From positions 496,001 to 560,000 of the forward strand of contig JAVFKD010000004.1 of the NCBI GenBank assembly GCA_036429605.1: DNA of 64,000 nt, written 5' to 3'. Below, in pieces: positions 12,895 through 24,388 of this stretch (position 1 is its first letter; every line of letters begins with the position of its first letter). A model generated the notes under the pieces. It saw only the letters and a list, made by a program, of their open reading frames with translations, had not been told where the DNA came from and did not search any database. The position numbers and the translations under genes are program-made. The stretch is from Cladobotryum mycophilum (taxonomy: Eukaryota; Ascomycota; Sordariomycetes; Hypocreales; Hypocreaceae).

Positions 12895-13930
12895 TGAGCA
12901 AATCCGCTGGGAGTCGGTTACTTTGCGTCGCTCAGGACAATCCTACCAAATAAATTCCTTTTCAATCCTTCACGCTGGCCGCCTCTCTATTGCCTCATTT
13001 CGACTACCTATACATCATTATAACACAGAACGCCATCAGATCTGCATTCCCAACCATGACTAAATGAATGAAGGTTACGAATTCGCGATTTCTTGCTTTT
13101 AAATACATACGTCCCCTGTTTATCTTTGTCATACAGATACTCTGCCCTTGTTCCCCCCTTGCTCCCCCTTCCTTGGCTGAGAGCCTTTATTACGTGCATA
13201 CGTCAACGGAGCGCATTGTTGCGATGGTTTTGGTCTTAGCCTGTTGGTTCCACGGAATGGCGTTGTCTAAAGATTGAATTTTTTGGTTGATTTTGATTAT
13301 GTATCTTATATTCTGGTCACCTTTTCCTTTTTGTAACTAGGGAAGCATTTGGGTGGTTGCCTCTCAAGGCAAAAAATTGCTGTTTTTTTTTTGGTTGATT
13401 TTGTTTTTCATACTTGTTAAGCATTTACAGAGGAGGATGCATACAAAGAGATATTAAGGTTGGGAAGGGGAGGGAGAAAGGGGGAGGGGGGACAAAAACG
13501 GATGGTTTTCAGACTCTTGGTTCTCTAGAGGTGGTTAAAGCGTTTTTCTTATTTACTGGATCGATACATGTGGCGTGAATCTCATTGTTTCCCCCTCTTT
13601 CTTAAGCTAGGGAGGTCTGGTGTTTTTTGTCTTCTATATGTTTCGTCCCAAGGTTGTTCTACGTCTTATGAGAGAGGAGCAGACAGATCCACCTTATGCT
13701 AGGAGCATACAAGACGTATACGAAACTTGCCTTTTGTAGTAGCCCGTAATACGGTGAGAATGAACAGGATTTGAATTTTTATTTTTATTCTTTTATAAAA
13801 GGACAAGAAAAATAACCGGAGAATGTGTGGATTTTTATCGACTAGTGTGACATGACCCCCATCAATCCCAGAGTAAAATTATGTACAAATACGTAGTAAA
13901 TTAGCTTTGTAAAAAGAAATGGTTGTGCTT
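12895..13930. other. Convergent intergenic region
   Basis: 1.0 kb between two convergent gene ends. It is T-rich and contains plausible 3' UTR and polyadenylation sequence for both genes. No coding potential seen. Confidence 0.6.
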
Positions 13931-16693
13931 TTAACCAAGCTTGACGGAGCCGCCATCGTTGAGGGACAGGTTGACGTTATAAGACTGGCTGTTAGCATCA
14001 GTCAAATTGGCACCCTTGCCGGTCGTGTGGGCACCAATAATGGTAACCTTGCTAACGACAAAAGGAACACGGTAACCAAAGATGCCAGAGTATCGCAAAA
14101 CGCCAGCCCTGTAAGAAAAGGTGATGTGCGAGACTCCATGCTGCTGCAGGGAAACACCGTCGTCGAGGTACAGCTCACCGACAGCCTCGTTGTTAGCATC
14201 CAGAGGGATGACAATCTCAAAGTTCTGCTTGCGGAGCTCAGTGGTGGTGTAGGCGGACTTGACACGGAGGGGAAGAATGACACCGCCACGGATGAAGAGA
14301 GGAATGGTGGTGGTGTCGACGTTGGTAATGGTGTGAGTGGTGGCACCACCTTCGATGCGCTGGTGGGTGTAGTAGTCGTAGAAGACATCGTCAGGGAGAT
14401 AGATACTGACGCTGTTGGCGCCCTGCTGAGTAACAGGAGCGACAACAATGCCAGGTCCGTAGAAGTACTGGAGCTCGAGAGCCCAGGTGGCCTTGTCTTC
14501 GGGGTAGTAGTAAAAGAATGGGGAGAGAGCTGGAGTACCCTCAGCAGACTGGCGGGCCATGGCCGTGTAGAGGTAATCGAGAAGACGGTATCTAATCTCG
14601 ATGGCTTTGCGAGCACTGTTGGCAACAGAGGTCCAGCGGTAAAATTCTTGGGGAAGGTTGCCTTCGGCGTTGTGATTGCGGAAGAAGGTCTGGAAAGCAC
14701 CCAAAGCGGCCCAGCGGGCGCAGAGCTCCTCGTTGGTGTTGTCGCCGAAACCACAAACATCGGATCCGACCATGGTGAACTGGTACAGGGAGGTAAAGGC
14801 GATCATGGTGCGAATAGACTCTCGGTAGTGGGGCCAATCTGAAAGGTTATCACCAAGCCAGTGACCAACCTTGGTACCGGCACCAGCAAAGGTGCTACGG
14901 GTGATGATAAGAGGTCGCAAGTTAGGCTTTCGCGCAAGCATGGCCTCGCGAGAAGCAACAGACATCATATGACCATAAAGGTTGTGGGTATCATACATGG
15001 CTAGGCCGTTCTGGTGCATGACATCGGTGTTGACTGTATGGTTAGAAATACCTCCCTTGTCTGCGTTCCACGAATCCTGGTAAGCGGCCTTGTTGTGAAT
15101 GGAGTACTTGGGGTACAAGAGGTCACGTCCGGGGAGACCCTTCTGGTCACCGTTGGCGGCGCTCTGGGGGAGGTAGAGGCTGTCGCTGGTCGTATCGGTT
15201 GGCAAGTCACCACTGCTTGGGTTGATCCGCAACGCAGGCGACTCGTCACGCTTGCCAGTGCATGGGGTTCCAGGAGGCTGGAAGTCGCAAGACCAGCCGG
15301 GAAGAGGACGAGGGTTGGCTCTGATTGGTGGAGCAGCAGGAGGGAAGCCCTTGGCGGCGCCGTACGGGTCGCTGCAAGGGAAGTTGCACGGGAAGTTGCT
15401 GGGCTCGTTCATGTCGATCCAGAGGGCATCAATGTCAACACCAGCCGCAGGGTCGAAAAAGGACTTGAACTGGCCGTTCCAGTAAGAGGTGATGTTAGCG
15501 GAGAACCAGTCAGGGAAGACGGTGACGCCAGGCCAAACGACACCAAGCCAAGCGGAGCCGTTGGAGCGAAGCAGGAAGATGTTATCCTCAACACCCTTGT
15601 TAGCGGGTGGGTAGTTTTGCCAGGCCACAGCAGGGTCGACCATGACAACGTAGTGCTGATCGTTGGCATGGAGGTGGTCAACGAGCTCGCGCACCTTGTG
15701 CAGAGGATAGCGGTCTGGATCCAGGGAAAAGACGCGACGGCGATCCATGTAGTCAATATCAGACCACATAGTCTCAAGGGGAATGTTGGCCAAGGTGTAG
15801 TTTTGGACGACTTCAGCAACATCGAAAATATCCTGGTACCCATATCGGCACTGGTGGAAACCGAGACCCCAGTATGGCTGGAGAGCAGGCAGGCCAACAA
15901 GTTGACCGTATTGCTGAGCAACCTCGATGGGGCTAGGGCCAGCGACGAAATAAAAGTCGAGGACACCACCAATGGTGTTGTACTCGAGGTACTGCTTGCC
16001 ATTGGCATCCTTGTTGATCATGATGTCCATGCCGTTGGAGTTTAGGAAGAAAACACCGTGGGTTCCAGTGGCTCGGTGCTCAACGTAGAAAGGATGAGTA
16101 CCATAGAGATTAGCATTGTTGGGAATACCATAGCTGTCCTGGTTCCACATTGTGCGAATGTAGTCGGTGGTCTGCAGGCGGAAGGGGTCAGAGTGCTCAC
16201 CCAGACCGTACAGGTTTGGGTCATTGGGAAGACTAGTTCGCAAACGGAGGTATTGAGTCTCAAACACCAGGGAAGCGGCGGAGCTGTCAAAGAGCACCTC
16301 ATTGTTGCGGGCGCGGCTGATGGTGAATGAGAAAGGGCTCTCCTTGTAGGCAAACTTGAGATTGCTGCCATTGACCCGGCTGGTGCCCTTTGGGCGAGGG
16401 AAGACGGATTCGGGAACTTGGTAGACCTGGTTTCCTTTGTCCTGAATCTTGACGTGAATGCGGTTGTCATTCTCATATGTGACCTGAAGAACAAGGTCCT
16501 TGAGGTCCTGGCCGTAGGCATCGCAAGCAGCGCCAGCCAGGGTAAGGTCGGCGGTCAAACCACTGATGCCAACCTTGATATTAGAGGCCTTGTAGCCAGG
16601 GCACTTGGCCAACTTGTCGTCGAATTGGGCATCTCTTTGGATGACGGCTGCCGAGGCGAGCCCAGCAAACAGGAGCCCCTTCCAGAAACCCAT
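13931..16693 (-). CDS. Secreted GH31 alpha-glucosidase
   Basis: One uninterrupted exon of 920 aa. The N-terminus MGFWKGLLFAGLASAAV is a signal peptide, so the enzyme is predicted to be secreted or wall-bound. GH31 hallmarks are present: the nucleophile motif WIDMNEPSNF with Asp427, and the acid/base motif HWLGDN with Asp615. The GH31 N-terminal beta-sandwich, catalytic barrel and C-terminal beta domains are all expected from the length (family usually about 850-1000 aa). GH31 alpha-glucosidases hydrolyse terminal alpha-1,4 (and alpha-1,6) glucosides such as maltose and starch oligomers. The insert after the nucleophile (SDPYG..., Pro-rich, with paired Cys) is typical of fungal secreted members. 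The ATG at 16693 directly precedes the signal peptide. Long antisense ORFs over this gene are shadows. Substrate preference cannot be told from sequence. Confidence 0.95.
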   Translation of the reverse strand: MGFWKGLLFAGLASAAVIQRDAQFDDKLAKCPGYKASNIKVGISGLTADLTLAGAACDAYGQDLKDLVLQVTYENDNRIHVKIQDKGNQVYQVPESVFPRPKGTSRVNGSNLKFAYKESPFSFTISRARNNEVLFDSSAASLVFETQYLRLRTSLPNDPNLYGLGEHSDPFRLQTTDYIRTMWNQDSYGIPNNANLYGTHPFYVEHRATGTHGVFFLNSNGMDIMINKDANGKQYLEYNTIGGVLDFYFVAGPSPIEVAQQYGQLVGLPALQPYWGLGFHQCRYGYQDIFDVAEVVQNYTLANIPLETMWSDIDYMDRRRVFSLDPDRYPLHKVRELVDHLHANDQHYVVMVDPAVAWQNYPPANKGVEDNIFLLRSNGSAWLGVVWPGVTVFPDWFSANITSYWNGQFKSFFDPAAGVDIDALWIDMNEPSNFPCNFPCSDPYGAAKGFPPAAPPIRANPRPLPGWSCDFQPPGTPCTGKRDESPALRINPSSGDLPTDTTSDSLYLPQSAANGDQKGLPGRDLLYPKYSIHNKAAYQDSWNADKGGISNHTVNTDVMHQNGLAMYDTHNLYGHMMSVASREAMLARKPNLRPLIITRSTFAGAGTKVGHWLGDNLSDWPHYRESIRTMIAFTSLYQFTMVGSDVCGFGDNTNEELCARWAALGAFQTFFRNHNAEGNLPQEFYRWTSVANSARKAIEIRYRLLDYLYTAMARQSAEGTPALSPFFYYYPEDKATWALELQYFYGPGIVVAPVTQQGANSVSIYLPDDVFYDYYTHQRIEGGATTHTITNVDTTTIPLFIRGGVILPLRVKSAYTTTELRKQNFEIVIPLDANNEAVGELYLDDGVSLQQHGVSHITFSYRAGVLRYSGIFGYRVPFVVSKVTIIGAHTTGKGANLTDANSQSYNVNLSLNDGGSVKLG

Positions 16694-19600
16694 GGTGGCG
16701 TATGGGCTGTAGTGAGTTGGAAGAAGGATGTCAAGAGGAAGGAAGCTTGGAACATTGGAGCGGGATCAAGGAGATATAGGTTCGTCCGGGTAAAACAGAG
16801 TTCAGGCGATTCAGAGACATGCCTAAAGCAAGGGTCAAAGCCTCGGAAGCAACTCTAGAAAGAGACTCCGTCAGAGTAAGCACCCACTGCGGTGCATCAG
16901 CTGGTCATGATCATCCAAGGCGTTCCACTCACTGGCCCTAGGCTAGTCGTAAGGTGTGTGACATGACCGATCCGAGTTCTTGTCGAGGTCCGATCCAACA
17001 GCATCAGTGGTGGGACGGTGAATCCGCGTGGGGCAGAAGAAGGACGGGATGGATCTGTCCAAGACACGGGACCCTGGGAGGGTATGGACGTATGGTATGG
17101 GGCCAACCTAGGGCCTGCTAGCAGGAGGTGAGCATGCCCAAGCAAAGCAAGGGACGAGAGCGTAATTTTCTCTCTCTTTCCCTCTCACTCACCTCACACA
17201 CATGCCAAGTCCCCACAAGATTGACGAGGGCTTCTTGGCTAGAGTGGTGTGAGGTGGTGGTGGGCGGGAAGGCAAGACATGGAACTCCATTCTAGACAAG
17301 CGGGCGTCCCAAGTTTGCCATATAGGGAATGCGGTTTATCGTAACATTGGCTGCAAGTAATATGAAAAAAGGGGCGGCTAATAAGGCTTTTCCCATTGGA
17401 GTCAAGCCGTCATGGAAACCAGGTGAATTGGGTCGAGAATGGCTTGCTTCTTGTTTTTTCTTGTTTTTGTTTTTGCTTTGCTTTTAGGCCGTAAGACTTT
17501 GCATGGCAGTATCAGCGTCATCATCACCACCATCAGCAGTAGCAGCACCGTGCTCTGTATTAGCGGAGAGGAGCGTAAAAGTTTGCCCGTTGGACTGCGG
17601 GGAAACCAATTGGGTCTTCTTTGTTGAGCAAGGGGGCGAGGGCAAGGACAAGGACAAGGGCCAGGATGAGGTTTGTGGTTGAGAGAGCAGGGCAGCAGAG
17701 CAGCAGAGCAGAGCAGAGCAAAGTACTCGAGGGGGATGGGATTTGTCTGGATGAAGTCGCAGAGGAGTCCCATTATTATTGACCAATCAGGCGAGATTCA
17801 ACTTAAGCGGTGGGACGTGCATTTTTTACTTGCACTACTACGGAGTACGTACTTGCTTGTAAATTCGAGGGTACGTACCTACATAGGTGCTTGCTTTGGC
17901 GTTTCCCCGCACAACACTCTAGGCTTGTTTTGGTGTCCATGGATGGATGTCCACGGGAGCCCCTCCCGCCCAACTTTTCAGGGAGCCTTGTGGCCTTGTA
18001 GTGCTCAAAGACCGCTAAAAGAGTCAAGGCCCCATCCATACCGGCCCCTGAAGCCCTGAAGTGGCCGCTAGACTCGGCCCCAAAAAGAAAATGAGATGGA
18101 GGCACTAAAAAGAGAATGGGTGCGTGCCAAGGAAGACGCCGCCGCCTAAGATGCCGGAGACATTCCAAAAGCCCTCATCTGATCATGTCGGTCCGGGATA
18201 GAATCAAAGGATAAAGTGGAATAAGCCTGTGTGCTGTGTGCTGTGTGCTGTGTGCTGTGTGCTGTGTGCTGTGTGCTGTGTGCTACAAGTGTGTTGTGTG
18301 TTGTGCGCGCATGTATATATGTATGTATGTATGTGTGTGTGCATGTGTGTGTATATGCAAAGTGCAGAGGCTATTATGTCAACGGGCCGACTGTGACCTT
18401 TTCCAATGACCATTTGGCAGGCCATGCATGTACTTGTAGCAAGTACTAGGTAGGTAGGCATGTATACTCTGTAGTAAACAAAAAGCACAGGAGAAAAAGA
18501 AGAACGTCGTCGTCAACACTGTGAACAATGATCTGAACATGGCCATTCAACGTGAACACGATAACAATAACAAACACACAAGAAAGACAAACCCTGTTCC
18601 TGTACCTACATATTGTACTCACTTTATTACTTTGCCACTACGGCTACCGGCGACATGCAGCGTGTGTTTTTCATCCTTTTCAATGCAACGTCCCTGGATA
18701 GTAGCTGCAGCGAAAATGCTACGCTATTACAGATACTCGGAATGCCTCTTTCGATCAGTTGAGGGCTTGTACGGTAACTTTAGCCGAAAAGGTACTATAG
18801 GTACTCCGTACAGAGTATTGTCAAAATATTGAGCCCTGATGCAGGTCTTTGCTGGCATGCAGAACGCCATCTGCTGTTCTGGTGCCTGGCAATCACAGCT
18901 TGTAGTAATACTGGCTTACATATATGGTGGCTGTCTCGGGCATTAAAAGAGGGTGTATTAATTTCCTTCTCCCCATCAAACGACGCGCCCCTTTCGCGTC
19001 ACGAACCACTTGGACGAGGTCCTGAGCCAGATCCCGCGTGATTCGCATTTATCCTTTCCATTTTCACACTGTTTACCCAAAAAAAGAAAATGCTGTACTC
19101 TGTGCTCCGTATGCCATATACTATGTGCGTTGATTGAAGTGTGCCCAAGTATATGTGTCTCCCCCTCAATCAACTACCCACGTGAACATGTTTCTCTCCA
19201 AAGCCTCATCCAAACCTTGGCCTCGCCACTCTCACCGGCCTTGCAAGTTTTGTCTTCAACTCACTCATCACCTGCTTATCAGAGTTAATGCCCGCAACCC
19301 ATAAACTCCGCTGCTTGTAGCTGAATAGATTTCATCGCCAAAGCTCGGCCCTGCCTCGGAGACGAGACTCATCTTAGGACAGGCCCGTAATGTAACGCAA
19401 TACTTGTACATGGCATAGTGCCTACCCACTCTTCAAAGCATCTGTCGTGGTTCGGCTCCGGTGACACATCAGGTCCGATGCCCCCCCAAAAAAGAAGAAG
19501 AAGAAAACACGGCTTCAATGCTTTTCATTACGTTTTCTTCAATCACCGTTGTCTCACCGGTTCCAAGCTCCGGCAGCAACGCAGGTTGGTAGGCTATGCT

Positions 19601-21072
19601 GAATCCCACTTCTGATATCCTGTCCCTCAAAGCCTGTTTCGCGTATCTGTTTCTGTCATTGCCACGCCGTATCTATCATGTCTCATCACCATCATAGCAG
19701 CCAGGCTTTGTTTGCCGCATCTTACCTGTACTCCGTACTCGGCCGACGTCATGAACCCGGTTCGGACTATACCGATGGAGCTTCTGCCGCTTGGCCCACT
19801 GATGACAAGTTGATGGAGCCTGCTGCTGCTGCTGCTGCTGCTTTCTTTTTCTTAAACCTACATTCACGCATTGCCCCATTTCGAGAGTACCCGTAGGTTT
19901 TGCCCATCAAGAATACTCCGTACAGCGGCAGCTTATCTGGAATGGTTTCCACGTCCAAGACATATACCGCACATGAAGGGAATACGGTGAATCCTTGGGG
20001 CCGTATTTGATAATATGCTGATAGATCCAGATTGACAAGATATGGTCTTAATACTCGGCAGTGGAGCTCTCGAGGTTGGCTCGTTTTTTCTCCATCATCA
20101 TTGGTTAGATTAGGCAGTTCCCGGACCGACCAGATACAGATACAATCTCGATTGTACCTGAAAATCTAGTTGAAACGGTGTTGAGGTGAGAGTCCGCCGG
20201 AAGCTGAGCTGCAGGGCCTCGTTCATGGTTGACATGGCCGCGCCACCACATGTCCACCGTTATTTTTTATGTTGAACATCGACGAACAGCCATTACTGGA
20301 AATCACTATTTAAGCGAGAGACTGGGTCGTGCTCCGTAAACTCAGTGAATATTCAGTCCACCGGTTCAGCCAAGTTTGGCGATTGTGGAATTGCCGTCAG
20401 AATCAAAGTCGGCCGGCACGTGATGATAAGCAGCGACGGTTTGGTGTCTCTCTTGAATCCTCGTTACTGATATATGGATCCATGCTCCATGTAATAAGTA
20501 TGCTCTCTGCCAACTCCTATGGCTTTCATGACCAAGGTTGAGAAAGCGGTATTCTGTTGCATGGAAGATGTAGAACGGCGGATCATGTCTCGACGAAGCC
20601 ACTTGGCTTGATGATGAATGGAATCAAATCAAGTACCATACAAAGTAACTGTGGCTTGTTTTACCAACGCCCCGTTACGTACAACTCACGCCCAGAAGCA
20701 ACAAGCAGCTGTAGTGGTGGATGTTTCCCCCTTAGACTGGGCCAGTTGTCCAGGACCTTGCATCTTGGCTGCTATCATGCTACTCTGTGCTATGCTGTGC
20801 ATTGCATCTCCTCATTTATGTGCATATTTACCTCCTAAACAACAAGATATCGACATCGTCCATTTTTTATAATCTTTTGTTTATCGACGTCGTCAACGAC
20901 TGATTTCCCCCTCCAGCCAAGACGATCCATGATCATAGCATTCAAGTGCTCGTTCCAGCATCAGCCACTAATGTTAGCCCTGAAAGTGCCGCTGTTGGTA
21001 GCGCCGTTCTAAAAGCTGGCACCTCCGAAACGTCCCTTACCAAGGCTTCCAGCAGTGAGCCAGAGCCCCAAA
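16694..21072. other. Intergenic region with heptamer repeat and 9-mer motifs
   Basis: 4.4 kb between the alpha-glucosidase start and the Q-rich gene start, so it includes both promoters. It holds a TGTGTGC heptamer array (18228-18284), CAG/CTG runs (17690-17722, 19818-19842) and four exact TACTCCGTA/TACGGAGTA copies (17839, 18802, 19729, 19914). ORFs here are short, lack conserved motifs and are not joined by credible introns. No gene supported. Confidence 0.6.
18228..18284. repeat. TGTGTGC heptanucleotide tandem array
   Basis: About eight near-perfect 7-bp units in a row, followed by looser TGTGTG/ATGT repeats to about 18355. Confidence 0.85.
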
Positions 21073-22467
21073 ATGGCCATCGGAGGAGTCCAGCAGCAGC
21101 AACAGCAGCAACAGCCTCAGAGCCTGGGCTATTCCCAGGGTCAACCTCAGGGCCATGTTATCGCTATCAATGCCTCTGGGGCAGTATTACAGGCCAACAA
21201 CGCGAACGTGGGCACCATCCGCCAGGATCAAGCCCCTCGCGACATCAACCTTGCAAATTCCAACTTTGATGCTCTCCAACAACAGCAGCAGCAGCAACAA
21301 CAGCAACAAGCTCAACTTCAAGCCCGACAGCAGCAGCACCATCAACAGCAGCAGCAGCAGCAGACCCCCACCAACAGCAACTCCAACAGCACTACTATCA
21401 GCAGCAACAGCCACCTCCACCGCAACAACAGCAACAACCGGTCCATCACCAACAGCCTCAAATGAACGGCATGAACGGTGCCAATATGGGCGCCGTTATG
21501 CCTGCGCCTACGCCGGCCGGTCACCAGGCAGAGCTCAACTACATCTACGGGATGGTTGAGGAGTTGAGCAGACAATTAGCCGACAACAGGAGGGTCACCG
21601 AGGATATTGTCAGTGGTTTGGGCCGAGTGCGCAACAAGGCGAGATCTCAGGCCCTGGGCAACGACGATGTAATAGACTCATCCGCTCAGGATATTCAAGG
21701 TATGGATTTTCTACGAAACAATAGTGCTGCGCTCTGCTCCCCCGCCTTCTTTTCCTTTCTGCCTCTCCTCGTAGCACCTGCTGACATGTGGCGCAAATGT
21801 AGCTCAAGACCAAAATCTCGATAACCTCGTCTCTATCCTCTCCGAATCCCTCGACAAAGCGAAACACAGTCGCGATGCCAACGCCAACCTCCTCACACAA
21901 TACGCAAACGCTCTCTCCATCATGCTCAAACAGTTCCACGAATACAAATCCAAACATGTGACTGATGTCGCCGCCTGGCATCGCTCCTATCGTGCCCAGC
22001 TCGACGAGGCCCGCCGCGAGAACAGCCGCCTGCGCGAGCAGATCTGGGAGATGCAAACTCATGCCAGCCGTGCCAACGACAGCTTGCGCAAGTTCCGTCG
22101 CAAATATGACGAGGACGAGGCACGATGGGGCCGGCGTGTCGATGAAACATCCACACGCCAGGAACTTCGCTTCTGGAAGCGCATGGCCATGCCAGAACTA
22201 GAGGATGATGACCCTTATTGGAGCGGCGACGATGATATTATCGATTCGGCTGAGAAGGAGCGGTTGAGAGAGCTGGAGCTGCGGGCAGTCCAGGAACAAC
22301 AGTTGGCAGACAGCCAGGGCGAGGATAGCGACGGGCAGCATCGTCTCCCACACATGGGAATGATGGGTGGAATCGCTATGCAGAGGGAGGATTCGAGCCA
22401 GCAGTTGCCAATACCCCCGCCTCGGCCTCTGAGCGCGGCGTCGAGTACAGGGTCAACGGGGCGATGA
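21073..22467 (+). CDS. Glutamine-rich coiled-coil protein, function unknown (frame broken at one poly-C run)
   Basis: Model: 21073..21699 and 21803..22467. The intron runs GTATGG...TGTAG, giving ...DIQ-AQDQNLDNLV. The N-terminal third is CAG/CAA-encoded polyglutamine with Pro and His. The rest is helical and charged, with segments such as LNYIYGMVEELSRQL, SILSESLDKAK and RRENSRLREQIWEMQ that suggest coiled coils. The tail is acidic and then Ser/Pro-rich. The frame slips at the C run 21365-21369. One extra C gives an unbroken reading ...QQTPHQQQLQQHYYQ... into MNGMNG. The ATG at 21073 follows an upstream in-frame GTG that is not a likely start, so an upstream exon is possible. I do not recognise the family. 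The helical part looks strongly conserved in character, and a role as a scaffold or transcription-associated protein would be a guess. Confidence 0.75.
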
Positions 22468-22841
22468 TGAAGGGATGGATATGAGGCATGTGGGAACATG
22501 GACTTGGACAAACTAGTATCAATGACGGCAGGTTTCGGCTGATGAGGTATACCCATGTATGATTTTACGACTTGGAGTGGGAAAATAATGAGCTTATAAA
22601 CGAGGTTTGCTGCATGAAGCTCCGACGCCTCTCTCTCTCTTCCTCCCTCTTTTATTTTTTCGCTGAACAAGGTAGATGTTTACTATTACTACCCTGTGAT
22701 CTTTTGCATCTTACTGTCTTGACTCTTGTGGTGAGGCCTAGCATCACCTCTTTGAATCCCGATAGACTACCCTAGAATCCGCGGCTCAATAGGTAAAATC
22801 CCTTGTTAGTTTACTCTCCATACGACAATAAGGGGTTTTCT

Positions 22842-22896
<55 letters not shown>

Positions 22897-23632
22897 CAAT
22901 TGGTACGATAGTGAGGTTCATCATTGGTGTTCTCGTGGTGATAACCCACTGATGGGGGTTTAATTATATCATCTTCTTTTTGCATCACTTAGCCACTACA
23001 AGAGTGGTTATACTGGCACTTGGAGATGGTATATGAGATTCGAGCCCCAAATCTGTTGCCACTTTGAGGATTAAGTGATGAGATATCAAAGACTTGCCTA
23101 GGATACTATATTACCATTGAGCTGTAAGCATTTCTGCCCTCACTTCTTGTCTGGGGGGTTAAAGCACAACACCATATTATCAACATTTTCGGATCTCAGT
23201 TTACCTTTCGCCATTGGCATTGCGCTTGGGCTTCCCACGATAGATAGAACCTTAGCTACGCCGGTGTCTTGGTTTCTTGGGTCCCACGGGATTCTAGGTT
23301 GCTACGCGGTTGGGTAAGTAAAGCCACTTCATGTTCTATGTGGCAGCTCAAGAGAGACGGGAAAGTAAGATGGACTGGATATAATAGAGTGGATGACGAG
23401 AGCACATTAATCTAATGAATTCATTCCTGTACGTATAAAGATGAAATCTAACCATCTAACCATCTATTCCGTTTATCGTACCGTCCAAAGTGGTACACCA
23501 TCCCCCTTTCCCTCAGCCTCCAGGCGTCTGTCTATCCAGCATGCGTTTCATTTCCCCGAGCCAGCTTCCCAGATACCCTAGGCATCGCGCAGTTCTCCTC
23601 GACCTTGCCGCTCATCCTCACGGGGACCTCGA
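22468..23632. other. Intergenic region with (GA)n and possible tRNA-like relic
   Basis: Contains a GA microsatellite at 22842-22890. Nearby are words resembling tRNA D- and T-arm promoters (a box-B-like GATTCGAGCCC near 23040 with GAGTGGTTA about 35 bp upstream), but no foldable cloverleaf. No coding potential seen. Confidence 0.5.
22842..22890. repeat. (GA)n microsatellite
   Basis: About 24 uninterrupted GA units downstream of the Q-rich gene. Confidence 0.95.
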
Positions 23633-24388
23633 TCAGCACGGGGGATCGGGCCCGGGCTCCCGGAGCATCCTCGAGCAGCGCTCAAAGTACCCCGTGGCGG
23701 CGAAGCGGGCCTCCAGGACGACGCCCGTGTACTCGGTGCGCGTGTGCTTCTCCTAGTTGAAGAGGCACTGCCCGATCTGGAAGTCGTAGGTGGTCTAGAA
23801 CGAGCCTCCCGTACCGCCTAGCTCGGCGACGTCCGTCCTGGTCAGGGGCACGGTGCCGTTCTCGTCGGCGAAGTACTGCCAGTGGGCGGCGCGCTCGAAC
23901 TCCGCCGTGAGGGGCTCGTCGCGGCAGTACGGCGGCAGCCAGGATGCCGACAGCGAGTCGTAGGCGCAGCTCCGGTGCAGGGCGTCTTGCTTCGTGGGGC
24001 CGCAGTCGCGGAGGCTGCGTAGCGAGTGGGAGTAGTTGATGTTGGTGGATGAGTGTGCGGGGAAGACCATGTGGAAGAAGTTCCAGCCGAGCGCGACGTA
24101 CCCCCAAAAAGCGAGGAAGCACAGGATGCCGCTTCCGGAGGAGAGTCTGGGTTCCTCGTAGGGAGGAGGTGGGTCGTGGTTAATGGGGGCGACACGATTG
24201 GCCGTTGGCTCAATGTTCTCGCCGTCGGGGAGGAATGGAGTTCTGGCGTTGTTGTCCATGGTACCGTCGTAGTGATGGATTTTGGATGTGTAGATGGTTG
24301 CTGGCTTTTGAAGGGAAGGCTGGAGAGGAGCTGAAGTATCGGGCTGCTTCTTCTCAAGCGATGGAGGTGATGCGAGTGAGGAGTCCAT
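23633..24388 (-). pseudogene. Membrane-anchored fungal accessory protein, inactivated by two TAG stops
   Basis: A single frame of 252 codons runs from ATG 24388 to TGA 23633, with TAG at 23795-23797 and 23753-23755. The reading has a Pro-rich cytosolic head and one membrane helix near residues 100-122 (ILCFLAFWGYVALGWNFF). A Cys-containing domain follows with CGPTKQDAL, SASWLPPYC and TTYDFQIGQCLFN. This pattern (Cys, WLPP-x-C, HC/QC block, then a Trp) is common in fungal proteins of unknown function found in accessory and metabolite loci. Relatives have Trp at the second stop position and probably at the first. TGG to TAG on this strand equals CpA to TpA on the other, the RIP-type change. The rest is GC-rich and intact, so inactivation looks recent or light. 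Stop-codon readthrough is a less likely explanation. Confidence 0.7.

Noticed and set aside
13919..16045. Long plus-strand ORFs (307 and 343 codons) opposite the GH31 gene
   Set aside because: They mirror the strong codon bias of the alpha-glucosidase on the other strand, have no recognisable motif, and the GH31 reading is unambiguous.
20946..21072. Open frame just upstream of the Q-rich gene (MLVPASATNV-type reading)
   Set aside because: In a different frame from MAIGG and lacking a clear ATG or splice link; kept only as a possible upstream exon.
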